A program made the position numbers and the translations under genes. The notes below the pieces were generated by a model. That model saw only the letters and a program-made list of their open reading frames with translations. It did no database searches and was not told the origin of the DNA. From Trifolium pratense (taxonomy: Eukaryota > Streptophyta > Magnoliopsida > Fabales > Fabaceae): a DNA stretch of 64,000 nt. The DNA is taken from positions 35,266,409 to 35,330,408 of the forward strand of contig NC_060065.1 in NCBI RefSeq assembly GCF_020283565.1, read 5' to 3'. Position 1 is the first letter of the stretch. Each line of letters opens with the position of its first letter. Positions 10,689 to 21,548 of the stretch are shown one piece after another.

Positions 10689-10770
10689 ATTGCTTGTATT
10701 TCTTTCTGTGACTTTTTGTAAACTTTGGTAGTCTATCTTAGCACATCTTGTGCTGAGAAGATTGTTTTTG

Positions 10771-10808
<38 letters not shown>

Positions 10809-10845
10809 ATTTTGACTTGTTCAAAAAAAAAATACGAATAAAAAA
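9830..10845 (+). mobile_element. LINE fragment, 3' end with RT zinc-binding region (partly duplicated)
   Basis: Plus-strand translation gives AESTHHLF near 9829-9860 and LIWLASVWVVWTERNHRLF near 10000-10060. This is the typical C-terminal zf-RVT segment of plant L1-like reverse transcriptases. The second copy continues into a 3' UTR-like segment with a TA tract (10774-10804) and a terminal A run (about 10826). It is 5'-truncated and has no open frame. Confidence 0.75.
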
Positions 10846-12016
10846 ACCTCATTAAAAAATGTGAAAAATACGTTGATATATAATATTTTCTTACCGAATA
10901 CGTTGATATATAATTATGAACCACAAATTGTAACAAAAAATACAAGTCATAGTTCAACTGCTCAACCGACAAAAATTGCCGAAACCCGAAATTGCTAACT
11001 GGGAATTGAACCCCGATTTCGTCACTTGTATGTTTGAGTATATTTAGGTTTAGGCGTTTAACCATTTTTTTATCTAAAAAAAAACTAAAAAAAGAGATAT
11101 ATAACAAAAAAAGACTTTTTTTCCGCATCTACAACTCATCTAACCCGTTTTCAGATAAGAACGAGAAAAAGAAGGAAAAAAAATCTCACTGGTTCTCTTA
11201 ATAAAATCCTTCTCTCATCCTCCAAAGTATTAACTTCACGTTAGTCTTGATAGTAGCAGAAAACCTATTTATTTTCTCACCAATTTTTGTTGTGTTATCT
11301 AATCAAGCAATTTTTGGTGCGTTTCTTTCTTTTGCTGCGTCATAATATTCTATGTATATATATATATGCATGCATCATGGTTACTTAACTTTTATTTTCT
11401 CACCATATGCCAATGCTTTTCTGTAATCTACTAATTTTTGGGTGACTAATGAAGTAAGCAGTTCTTATTTTCTCAGACAGATTTGCAAGAGCAGAGGGAT
11501 TAATTCGTATGTGTTAAAGGTATTGCCAACAACATGCTCACTATTTTGTAACTTTTCTATTTTTTATTTTTCCTTTCACAGTCGGTTTAATCTGGTTCGT
11601 GGGTTATCAGGTGGTGGTCCAGCTCCCTCCGATCGCAGTTGCGGGGATCGAACCGTGGTCCTTCCTATCAAGTTCAGTGTCAATTACCACAACCAACTAA
11701 GGATGGGTAACTCGTTTGTTTTTTTTTTTTTTTGGTGAACTGAGAATCTAAATTTTCGTAATAGATTTGGGTGTCCATTGTTTTACCTTTGACGACTTAA
11801 AATTGATTTTAAGTTTTACTAAAATTATTTCATAAAACTTGAAACTTTTGATTATACAATTGTATTTTAACTTAAATTTATTATTTAATTCACTTTTATA
11901 TCAAAATAGCCAAACATAATTCATTTTTCCAGTTCAAAATTATTTTAGTTTATGTAACCAAAAAAAATATATATTATTTTAGTTTCTTGTGTCACACAGA
12001 AATAGAGAGGTGCCTC
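10846..12016. other. Intergenic, upstream of the DUF295 gene
   Basis: No coding region is supported. It contains a minus-strand SINE-like element (11581-11706) and A/T-rich sequence. A plausible 3' splice site (GTCACACAG) ends at 11999, so an upstream non-coding or short exon of the DUF295 gene may exist. Confidence 0.5.
11581..11706 (-). repeat. SINE-like element
   Basis: The reverse complement reads TTAGTTGGTTGTGGTAATTG, then AACTTGATAGGAAGGACCAC, then GGTTCGATCCCCGCAACTGC and ends at CCAGATTAAACC. GGTTCGATCCC fits the pol III B box, and GGTTG-x-GGTAAT occupies the A-box position. It is the same family as 14663-14818 and 14993-15131. Confidence 0.7.
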
Positions 12017-14255
12017 ATGGAAGGAGAGAAAAAACCTTGGCTTCTGTATTTCTCTCGCTACAACGACGTAACGACTCAAACTTTTTGCAACATATTAGAT
12101 CCAACCAAATCCTACTCTATAGAGATTCCAAAGGTAACATTAAGGGTAAGGTTACTTACCGTACAACATGGTTGGTATCTTTGGGAAAACATGATATCAA
12201 AATATGTTAGTAGCTTGTTTCTTTTGAACCCATTGAACCTTAAGAAAATCAAGCTCCCACCCCTAAATCACAATCGCACTCGCTTTGGTAATTGCATTTT
12301 GTCAACCCCTCCGACTACAAATGATGAAATATGCTCCATTTTTATATTTTCATCACATAACCCTTCAATATTCTACTACCAACTTGGAGATAAACAATGG
12401 ACTAAATTGTGTTCTTATGATGACATTGTGAGGGCTTTAGCCATGAAGGGTAATGCCCCTTTGATGGGAATCTATACCATTTTTGAAGATCCAGTTTATT
12501 GCAATGGTTGCTTGTATGCTGGAATGCAGACTTTGTATGGGTTTATTATTGTAGTAATTGAAAAACTTCAACCTAATGGTTTTTCAATAAACTGCACACA
12601 TGATCCCATGGTAAAACATGAACCATCTTCTCATGTTTGTGAGGAAGTTATAAGTTGCTTGATTGGATCCAACAATGTACTATTTCGAATAGCAATTTTA
12701 CATGCACAAGATAAGGTTACTGCAATTTTTGTTTACAAATTTGATTGTTCTCAAAGAGTGTGGGAAAAGGTGGAAAACATTAAGGATACAGTGTTCTTTA
12801 TATCCGGTCTTGACCCGGCCTTTGCTTATCAAACAATTAATCCAGAAATTGAAGGAGGTCACATCTACATTGTCCTAAAGAATTGCAATTATTTTTATAT
12901 TTACAACATTGAAGAGAAAAGTATTGTGACTTCTCCACCTTTCTCCAATTTACCAGAAAATATGTGTTATTCGAGATGGTTCATGCCTGATACTGGGTAC
13001 TTTAATTTTGGCCTCATTTGTTTTAAGAATATATATATATATAAGGACTATTATTTATTCGATTATGTTTTTAACTTATATGTTTTGTAGGATGACTGAT
13101 ACACTGAAAGAAGAAATAGGAAATTCTCATCAAATTAGCCAAAAAGAAAATATATGTAATGTAGTCTATTTAAAGGATGTACGGGAGAAAATATATGCAG
13201 TTCCTCTGGACGTGGTTGAAGTGATTGCAAAACATATTAATGATGTGCTTGATTATTTGCAATTTCGAGCTAGCAATAAACTCTTTCGTCTAGCCGCACC
13301 ACGAATTCAATGGAGATCATATTCCATGTCCATGTCAAGGTTTGATGATCTCTCAATGTGTCCTTTATTTGTGTTCTCAGAGAAGGACAAGATCTTCACT
13401 TTTGTGCATCCAAAACATGGTCTCGATTACAAAAACTTCATAAATTTTCCTCAAGGTGAACGATGGAACTTGGATTCCGAAATTTGTTGTTCAAAAAATG
13501 GTTGGCTATTTCTGGTGGCAGTTAACACGGGCTTTCAAGTTTTCTTCAACCCCTTTACTAAACAAGTGCTCCCACTTCCATTAGGGAATAAACTAATATG
13601 GAATATCAGATGTTTTGGCATGTCAGATTCCCCAACCTCTCCTGAATGTGTGATCGTTGAGTTGGTTTATAAAAATTTACCATTGGTCATCAAACCTATT
13701 ACAACAGCGTATATAAATTTTTGGGAAGGAGGTTATCAACTTTTTACGTTTGAAAGCAGGAAATTTCCTCCCTACAACACAAGTCCAACTTTTCATAATG
13801 GATTATTTTATTTTCTCAGCATAACAGGAAAATTAGCGGTTATTGAAGTAACAAGAGAAAATATAAGATGGAAAGTACTTGAGGAACTTCAATCTCCATG
13901 TAGCACCTGTTTCAACAACTTTCTAGTTGAATGTGATAACAATCTATTGTCAATATATGAGAGTCCTTTCGCAAAAGGGGTACAAGTTTTCAAGTTAAAC
14001 GAGTCTACAATGACATGGATGAAAGTTGAAAGCCTGGAAAATCATATGCTATTTGTTGGCAAAACATCATTTTCTACTATGGCAAACATTCCTGGAATGG
14101 AAAACAAAATCTATTTTCCTAGATTTTACGGTAACAGTGTTGTGTTTTATTCTTTAGAGACAAATAACTACCACACATTTAAAAATGAAGTGGTGAATTT
14201 TTATCATATGAGAGAACACTTGAATGGTACATGGATTCAGCCAAGATGGCATTAA
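12017..14255 (+). CDS. DUF295 F-box-type protein, two exons
   Basis: Two overlapping ORFs become one gene when a 94-bp intron (12997-13090) is removed. Exon 1 is 12017-12996, exon 2 is 13091-14255; the donor GG^GTACTT and acceptor TTTTGTAG^GATG restore the frame, giving 714 aa. The start is the first ATG (MEGEKKPWLLYFSR). The frame is open upstream through a possible 3' splice site at 11999, so an extra 5' exon is possible. Residues 1-326 resemble the DUF295 beta-propeller region. After a polar linker, residues about 364-400 (VPLDVVEVIAKHINDVLDYL) look like an F-box, followed by a second DUF295 region with CCSKNGWLFL and FFNPFTKQVLPLP. Plant F-box/DUF295 proteins are probable SCF ubiquitin-ligase adaptors and form large, fast-changing families; substrate unknown. 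The order propeller, F-box, propeller is unusual and could reflect fusion of two tandem genes. Confidence 0.78.
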
Positions 14256-14662
14256 GTTTAAGTTGTTCACAAGTTGTGAAAAGATTAAATTAGTTACAAG
14301 TTTCTTTTCATGTTTATTTTATGTTTTTCTGCTTGGAGAAACTTCATCTTCTATTTCAATTTCTTACTCTTGTTGATACTCCTGTTTTCTATTAGATGTT
14401 CCTAACGGAAGAAATAATATCTTCATGATCCTGGAGACAATTATATTTATGGTATGTTATACCAATATTAGGTTCCAACGATGATAACTATAGAAGAGTT
14501 TTCCTTAAAAAAAAATGCATAGTCACAATAATAGGAACTTAGAAGTGGGGTCATTCCTCTATTCAGCACTTTGATAAATAAATTCTTCATTTATAAATAT
14601 AAGCATCGGGTCATGTAAGAATACTTTCTCCATTTAGAGAAAAAGATAACTTATACTAAATG

Positions 14663-14818
14663 TTAGTTGGTTCAGTAGTGATTGACACTGAACTTTGTAG
14701 GAAGAACCACGGTTCGATCCCTCGCAACTACATTTCGGAAGAGACTGGAACCACTTGATGTCAGAACTCGTTTCGAACTCTGGACTATTAGAGCCCCTTC
14801 CCTTAGGAACCAGAGGGT
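14663..14818 (+). repeat. SINE-like element
   Basis: It begins TTAGTTGGTTCAGTAGTGAT (A-box-like), has CACGGTTCGATCCCTCGCAA (B box GGTTCGATCCC), and continues with GGAACCACTTGATGTCAGAA and CGAACTCTGGACTA. The head resembles tRNA but does not fold as a full tRNA. Length is about 155 bp. Confidence 0.72.
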
Positions 14819-14992
14819 AAAAAGAAAAAAAGATAACTTAGTTGCTCTTTGCTTTGATGGTGACAAATGAATGAACAAGCTCCAATTTTTAGCTTCACAA
14901 AAATCATGGCCAGACGACCTTTGGAAATTTAAGTTTCCCTCATTTATTATTTCTCTATTTATTCTCAATTTAAAGAGAGATAAACATACCAA

Positions 14993-15131
14993 TCGTTGGT
15001 TGGTTCAGTGATGATTGACGCTGAACTTGGTAGGGAGGACCACGATTCGATCCCCGCAACTGCGATAAAAAGATGATGTGATAGGAACCACTTGATGTCA
15101 GAACTGTTCCCCGAACCAGATTAAACTGGTG
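14993..15131 (+). repeat. SINE-like element
   Basis: GTTGGTTGGTTCAGTGATGA followed by CACGATTCGATCCCCGCAAC, then GGAACCACTTGATGTCAGAA and CCCCGAACCAGATTAAACTG. This second copy lies 175 bp from the first in the same orientation, with a different 3' body variant. Confidence 0.72.
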
Positions 15132-15226
15132 GCACTAATTCGTGGATCCCATTAATCTTCACTTGTTTCTATCTCTCTAAATGGAGATTAAGTGAAAGGA
15201 TAATAAATGGATTAAACTCAAACCCG

Positions 15227-16050
15227 ACATAATTTGTTCAAATGCACAATTTGTATATTTTGTTTTGACGATATTTTCTTAATAATATATAAATATTAGT
15301 AATTTATATACACTATTTGGATGAATTTATGAGTTATGTGGTTTCTTCAAATCGATGGTTTTCCATTTGTAAGATTTTATTTTCCGTAATGAAAACAAAT
15401 CTGGATGGAGAAATGGTATTTTTGTTATGAAGGAATCCGGTGATTAACCACGGTTCCACCGTGGCTAAACATGACTTAAACCGTGGCAAAAAAGAAAAGT
15501 GATTCGATTGTGCAAATACAATGGAGAAATGACAAATTATAAATCTAGACACAAATGGTCAAGTAGGCTGAAAATTTGTTGGATAGTTTGATGATGAAGA
15601 AGATGATCATAAATCACAATCAGAGAGTAGGTGAGAGGGAAAAGAATTAAAATACATTTTTCAATTTTTTTTTAAAAAAATATTGTATATCAATATCCTA
15701 CATGGCATAGTCTAGTCAATGTACAATCATAAAGAATTGCCAATGTGGCACTGCCACATCAGCTACCGTTAAAGCCATTTAACACCAGAGAATAAAAAGT
15801 GTAAATAGAAAATTTATGGGGGACTAAAAATCGATGAAATTTTTTAGAGGAACTAAAAACAAAACTTTGAATATTTAAGAGAACCAATAACATTTAACTT
15901 TTTTTTAATAATGCATGCTAATTTGTAGCAATGAAATACTATGAGAGAGCTTTGAAAGTCTTATGAGTAACAACAATAGAGACTGATTATTATGATTTTC
16001 GAGCTTTATTGGAATTGTGAGTCTAGGCTTCTAAGAGAGACCTTTGTAGA
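15227..16050. other. Region R, non-coding segment repeated at 27153-27977
   Basis: The 824-bp segment is present once in each of units 1 and 2. No domain is recognisable in its short ORFs. It contains AT-rich sequence and a block (about 15700-15900: ...GCCACATCAGCTACCGTTAA..., GGGGACTAAAAATCGATGAA) of the kind found in LTRs or transposon ends in plants. It directly abuts the broken end of the mTERF pseudogene. Confidence 0.55.
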
Positions 16051-17000
16051 ATAAGCCCTAGGAACAATCCTTTTCTCCAAACTCAGCATAATAATTATCG
16101 GATATTTGGCAAGCACAGTAGACTCTCAACCAATCTCTTTCACAAAAAACTCCATCACTGCCTCAATTTTCTCCACGGATACCAACATACACCAAGGATG
16201 TTTCAAAAATGTTGAAACAATATCTTCTTTATACCAACCCCATTTCTTATACACACCAACCTTCCTTTGTCAATCAGATGTCAAACTCTTAGCACGCAAC
16301 ACGGTAATGAAAAACGTCGTTTTAGGATCGAACCCTAATAGCTTTATGTGATACCAATCTTTAAACAAAATCACAACTTTTGATTGAGGGACACCATTTT
16401 GAATCAAAAAATGAATATTCTGAGATGGGATTCAAGTATTAATCGAAGAAGGTCGTTGTCTGATAGAGGCAATGGTAGCTTGATCAGAAAGTAAGAATGG
16501 GGGTGATGGAATTTTCCAAACTTTGATATAAAAACTTTTGGATTTTGAGAGATGATGTGAACAAGATCGGATTTTGAAGCACCCTTTGAGAGAAGGAAAT
16601 TGAATTTAGGGAGAATGGTTTTGTTGGGATCAAAAGAGAGGATAATTGGGCAGATTTTGATGATGGATGAAAATTGGGAAGTTGAAAAGCCATAGGATTT
16701 GATTAGGTTAAGAACTAGATTGGGGTTTTGGGAATTGTTGAAATGAACTTGGGTTGAGAGTTTTGAAGCTAATTTTAGGGATAATCAAAGATCAATGAGG
16801 TAGTTGATTGTGAAAGTTAGATTTTGTGAAGATGATGATGAAGAAAAAGGTTGAAGAAAAAGAAGAAGAAGAAATGAAGGTGTTAGGTTTTGAATCTGAG
16901 ATTATGACAAATCAATGCTCTGCAACAGAAATGAAACATGAATATGGGACAAGGGTTTTCGTTTTGCAGCGCTGTGTTGTGTTAATAAGAAATGAAACAT
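16051..17000 (-). pseudogene. mTERF-family pseudogene, copy 1
   Basis: The minus-strand reading starts at an ATG at 17000 (MFHFLLTQHSAAKRK). It shows typical plant mTERF repeats in several frames: FTINYLIDL, VLNLIKSYGFSTSQFSSIIK, ILPKFNFLLSKGASKSDLVH, then YKKWGWYKEDIVSTFLKHPW and TVLAKYPIIIMLSLEKRIVP. mTERF proteins are helical-repeat nucleic-acid binders of mitochondria and plastids (family knowledge). Several stops and frame breaks interrupt it: a stop just after the transit-peptide-like start, TGA after YLIDL, and a shift near 16450. The 3' end stops in the IVPRAY motif at the junction with region R. This copy has TGA at about 16127 where copy 2 has TGG (IGW-EST). Confidence 0.8.
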
Positions 17001-17659
17001 GATTATGGGACAAGGGGACGGGGATGTATTCGACACTATAACACAGTTTAGCCTTACAAGGTTAGACATTGTTGCAATAGCTGATTTTAACTTATACCTA
17101 TAAAGCAACAATGTCTAACATTGTAAGGATTGGGTGACTTGCAAAAAGTGCAAGTCGCTTTACAAGTATAAGTGATACAAACAACATGAACTTAACTAAT
17201 AATACTTGCAAAGCATTGTCAACAAAAAAAAAATATACTCGTTACATTAATAAGTGACACAAAATAACATGAACATAATGTTATTCCATTTTTTGCAAAT
17301 CTGCATAACATATACTTGGCCAAGTATAGGTTGTAAAAAACATGAACTTGACTCATTTCTCTGATGTTATCCCTTCTCTGAAGTTAAAATTGAAATAAAA
17401 CTGTCAAACAAACCCAAAAAGTAATAAAACTCACAAAGAAAGTAATATTAACAAACATCAGTAAAAGCAACACAAATGTAAACAACTTAAACTATATCCA
17501 ACAGCCTAAATGTAAAAACACTAAAAAGCAAAATGTAAACAACTGAGAATAGAACAATGAAAACAACTTAAACTATATCCAATCCTAAATGTAAAAATAC
17601 TAAAAAGCAAAATGTACAGTAACAAATTTTCCCAGATCTGAAGTCCCTAAGCCTTGAAA

Positions 17660-20033
17660 TTACTCAGGATTGTCATCCTCCACAACACTCATTACAGCAG
17701 CAAGCACATGTGGATTAAGCTCAAGCTGATTCACTCTTCTATCAGCTTCCCCATGAGCATTTACACAATCAACACCTTCATTGCAGTTGGGATGAAACTT
17801 ACATAACTCTGTTTTGTATGTAATCTACAACAAGAAAATAGATTTATTAGCATTTATCTTGACATTGAAATCCATAAAGTTAAATAAGAAAATATTGACC
17901 TTCGAATGGGCTGAGAAAGCACTATTTTGTTTCTTCACATCAATATAATCAGCATATAGGTCTTTGGACCAGTGCCCAACAGCAACTAAACACCGAACGC
18001 AAATGTCCTCCGGCTGCACCAAATTTGCACGAAACGAAAAATGATTGTTGTTTGGCCTACAGTTAGCACAATCTTTGTACTGTTCTGGAAACAAATCTTC
18101 GTAACGTTTTGAGAACATATGACCAGGCTTGATCACATAGTCTCTTCCTACATTATAATAAGAAAGCATTAATAGTTATGGAACCAGCATCACTAAGAAA
18201 GAAAAATAACTTAATAACTTATAATGCAGGAGAAAATCAGGACTGTTATAAAGTAGCAATGAAACTGGGTAGAATAATAAATGACGAGCTACTTGTAACT
18301 TAATAACCAAATATTGAATTAGATATCAATTATAGGCAAACAGTCATAAACATAAAAAAGAACCAGAGTGTAAAAATAAAAGAACAACAATTATCAATGA
18401 TAATCATTTTAAAGACAGTAATTTTGATGATCCATTTTCAAACCCTAATCAATGTTAATTTTGCTTAGATACCAAATTATAATAAACTGGTTAAAATCAA
18501 CAAGAACCACTGTAAACACAATTGAATCACCATAATCAATTTGAACTTAGAATAAATATCAAATTATATTAGGATAATCAAGATCTAATGTAAAAACACA
18601 TGAATCACCATAATGTTAATTTGAAAACAGTAATTCTGATGTTCCATTTTCAAACCCTAATCAATGTTAATTTTGCTTAGATACCAAATTCTAACAAACT
18701 GGTTAAAATCAACAAGAACCACCGTAAACAAAAATGAATCACCATAATCAATGTTAAATTAGAATAAATATCAAATTATATTAGGATAATCAAGATGTAA
18801 AAACACAAGAATCACCATAATGTTAATTTGAAAAACACTAATTAGAAAAAAGTAACCATCAACATCTGAAAAGTAATTGATCACTGATAACACAGAGAAA
18901 AATCAGGACTGTTATAAAGTAGCAATGAAACTGGGTAGAATAATAAATGACGAGCTACTTGTAGATTAAATGGATTACTAAGTAGAATAAATAAACAAAC
19001 TACTAACTGTTTTCCATTTTTGGGATAATGTAGGAATGAAATTAGTAAACTATGAATAAATAAACGAACTAAATAGAACAAAATTCATACCTGCAGGTAC
19101 GTGAGGTAAGCCTCTTGGCTTCTCATTTTGAGGTTGTGACGGTCCAGCTTGAGTTTGGGCATGAGAGGGTCCCGGTATGTTCTCAGATCCTAAGTAGGGT
19201 TGGGCCATAGGATTTAAATTCTGAGATTCTGCTGGAGAGGGGACAAACAAAGTTAGAATAACAGATTAAAATTATGTATATATTAAAAAAGGAAAAAAAA
19301 AAAAACAGCAATACAAACGAACCTAAAGGAATATGATATGGTTGTGGAAAGTACGGTTGGGCCATAGGATTTAAATTCTGAGATTCTGCTGGGAGAGGGA
19401 ACAAACAAAATTAGAATAACAGATTAAAATTATACATATATTAAAAAAGGGAAAAAATAGCAATACAAACGAACCTAAAGGAATATGATATGGCTGATAG
19501 ACTATTATTGGCATCAGATTTTGGCCAATCAATGGAACAGCTGAAAAATAATACAAAATATAAAGCAACAATTAAAAATATGAATAAAACGGTACTTTAA
19601 ACAAATGAATAAAACAGTGCTGTAAAAACGAACCCAAAGGAATATGATATGGCTGATAGACTATTATTGGCATCAGATTTTGGCCAATCAACGGAACAGC
19701 TGAAAAATAATACAAAATATAAAGCAACAATTAAAAATATGAATAAAACGGTACTTTAAACAAATGAATAAAACAGTTCTATAAAAACGAACCCAAAGGA
19801 ATATGATATGGCTGATAGACTATTATTGGCATCAGATTTTGGCCAATCAACGGAACAGCTGAAAAATAATACAAAATATTAAAGCAACAATTAAAAATAC
19901 GAAAAATAGACTAAAAGGACTAAGGTTTCATATATAGACCTTGATTAAAGTGAGGATTTTGGGGGAGGTATGGCTCCACTATAGGCCTAAGGTTCTGGTC
20001 TACCTGATGATGACCTACATTCTGATGATCCAT
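17660..20033 (-). CDS. Unrecognised zinc-finger-like protein (CxxC/CxxC plus CCCH), copy 1
   Basis: Eight coding exons join in frame: 19940-20033, 19793-19858, 19634-19699, 19475-19540, 19323-19388, 19091-19231, 17900-18147, 17660-17824 (912 nt, 303 aa, TAA stop). All junctions are GT/AG, and the phases agree throughout. Residues 1-31 begin MDHQNVGHHQVDQNL. Four 22-residue modules (32-119) of Pro/Gln/Tyr/Leu-rich sequence end in PYHIPLG. Residues 120-166 are Pro/Gln/Ser-rich. Residues 167-249 hold C193-x2-C196 and C216-x2-C219, a possible zinc-binding pair. Residues 250-303 hold YKTELC followed by C257-x5-C263-x5-C269-x3-H273. A YKTELC lead-in is typical of CCCH RNA-binding fingers (family knowledge), but spacing between the first two Cys is short. 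A non-coding first exon ends at 20723. The overall protein is not one I recognise; RNA binding is only an inference. Confidence 0.75.
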
Positions 20034-20711
20034 TTTTTGAAACTGAACAAAGACAATAACTGACATTAAATTCACATTGAACTTATACAGTCATAGAAAC
20101 TGAAAATTAACATAACCAAATATTGAATTAGATATCAATTATAGGCAAACAGTCATAAACATAAAAAAGAACCAGAGTGTAAAAATAAAAGAACAACAAT
20201 TATCAATGATAATCATTTTAAAGACAGTAATTTTGATGATCCATTTTCAAACCCTAATCAATGTTAATTTTGCTTAGATACCAAATTATAATAAACTGGT
20301 TAAAATCAACAAGAACCACTGTAAACACAATTGAATCACCATAATCAATTTGAACTTAGAATAAATATCAAATTATATTAGGATAATCAAGATCTAATGT
20401 AAAAACACATGAATCACCATAATGTTAATTTGAAAACAGTAATTCTGATGTTCCATTTTCAAACCCTAATCAATGTTAATTTTGCTTAGATACCAAATTC
20501 TAACAAACTGGTTAAAATCAACAAGAACCACCGTAAACAAAAATGAATCACCATAATCAATGTTAAATTAGAATAAATATCAAATTATATTAGGATAATC
20601 AAGATGTAAAAACACAAGAATCACCATAATGTTAATTTGAAAAACACTAATTAGAAAAAAGTAACCATCAACATCTGAAAAGTAATTGATCACTGATAAC
20701 ACAGAGAAAAA
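18303..20711. repeat. 600-bp direct repeat between two introns of the zinc-finger-like gene
   Basis: Blocks 18303-18902 and 20112-20711 align at a constant offset of 1809 bp without indels and look identical on reading. One lies in the 5' UTR intron, the other in the intron between exons 19091-19231 and 17900-18147. The inserted block is flanked by a shorter repeat of about 68 bp (18230-18297 and 18894-18963, TCAGGACTGTTATAAAGTAG...). The same arrangement is present in units 2 and 3. Confidence 0.88.
19475..19951 (-). repeat. 159-bp tandem exon-intron repeat, three units
   Basis: The 66-nt exons at 19475-19540, 19634-19699 and 19793-19858 repeat with an exact period of 159 bp, including most of the intron. 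The coding part ends in YHIPLG each time, and only a few positions differ (TCAATGG versus TCAACGG; CCTTTAG versus CCTTTGG at the donor). Confidence 0.9.
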
Positions 20712-20722
20712 TAAACACCAAC

Positions 20723-20950
20723 CTGTGAAAGAATTGATGTGAGTTTTCTTCTTGAAAGAGAGGATTGTGTGAATTTCTTGACACCTGAAAGTGATGAAAT
20801 AAGAAGTGAAACGTGTTTCTACTTGAAAGTGAAGAAATAAACAAAGTGGTTTTTTTTCTACCCTGAAAGAAATGAGAAGAGATTTCTATGAAAGAAAGAA
20901 AGAATTTCTTGAAACCTCAATGTGTGATTTCTAATTGAAAGCATTTAGCT
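20723..20950 (-). other. Putative 5' UTR exon of the zinc-finger-like gene, copy 1
   Basis: The minus-strand leader downstream of the TATA box is CT-rich and free of ATG. It ends in TTTCACAG^GTTGG, a good donor. The next acceptor is TTGTTCAG^TTTC at 20043, nine bases before the ATG. The 5' end is an estimate from the TATA position. Confidence 0.55.
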
Positions 20951-20966
20951 CCTCCAAAAGGAACAC

Positions 20967-20992
20967 TATATATATATATATATTTTGGCGGG
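20967..20992 (-). promoter_or_regulatory. TATA box with adjacent E2F-like site, copy 1
   Basis: A TATA run (20967-20982) adjoins TTTGGCGGG (20984-20992, plus strand), followed by AAA. It matches the plant E2F consensus WTTSSCSS. It lies just upstream of the leader exon on the minus strand. The site recurs at 43486-43494 and 60640-60648. Confidence 0.5.
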
Positions 20993-21548
20993 AAAAAATG
21001 GGAACCCAATTGGAGAGACTAAGTTTTATTTAAAAATTTAAAAAAAAAATGGAAGTAAAAGAAAAACTATTTGGTATCTTAAAATATTTATCCAATTAAC
21101 TTTCCTACAAACATTGGTTATATTTTTTCCATAGTGTTATAAATATATATAATCTTCAAAAGTTCAAATATCAAAGACTCTCTTTCAATGTTGCGTTTTA
21201 CTTTCTTTAACATATTTATGGTATAACTTACCAAATATAGCATATTAATCTTATAATCTGTGCAGTCAAAAAATATATTTATAATATGAAAAATATTTTT
21301 AATGCAAAAGTTACTATTTTTGGTTCCTTAACTAGTAAAGGATCCGGGGCATTAATTACCATAACCATATTTTTTATATAATAAAACCATGTTCATTACA
21401 GTGATACAGCTTATAACAAATGTTTCATACCGTACTTCTTCAGAATAAAATCAACCATTAGATGCATAATTGCATACAGATATGACAAAAAAGGAGAAAA
21501 ATAAATCCATAGGATAAAAATTTCATCAACGAGAGAGAAATAACAAAC

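Larger units (their letters stand above)
14256..15226. other. Intergenic with two SINE-like elements
   Basis: The 3' UTR of the DUF295 gene probably ends within 14256-14480. Two SINE-like copies follow (14663-14818, 14993-15131), then short AT-rich sequence up to the duplication boundary. No gene was seen. Confidence 0.6.

Noticed and set aside
10733..11128. 131-aa minus-strand ORF
   Set aside because: It spans the LINE tail, a TA tract and AT-rich sequence; composition is low-complexity and no family is recognisable.
11987..12016. Start of the DUF295 ORF at 11987
   Set aside because: That codon is TTG, and a splice-acceptor-like site lies between it and the first ATG at 12017.
14663..15131. 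Possible tRNA genes
   Set aside because: A and B boxes are present, but no cloverleaf can be folded and the copies continue into a common non-tRNA body; they are SINE-like.
15334..15552. 72-aa ORF in region R, repeated at 27260-27478
   Set aside because: Its repetition is explained by the segmental duplication. No domain, start context or splice pattern supports it as a gene.
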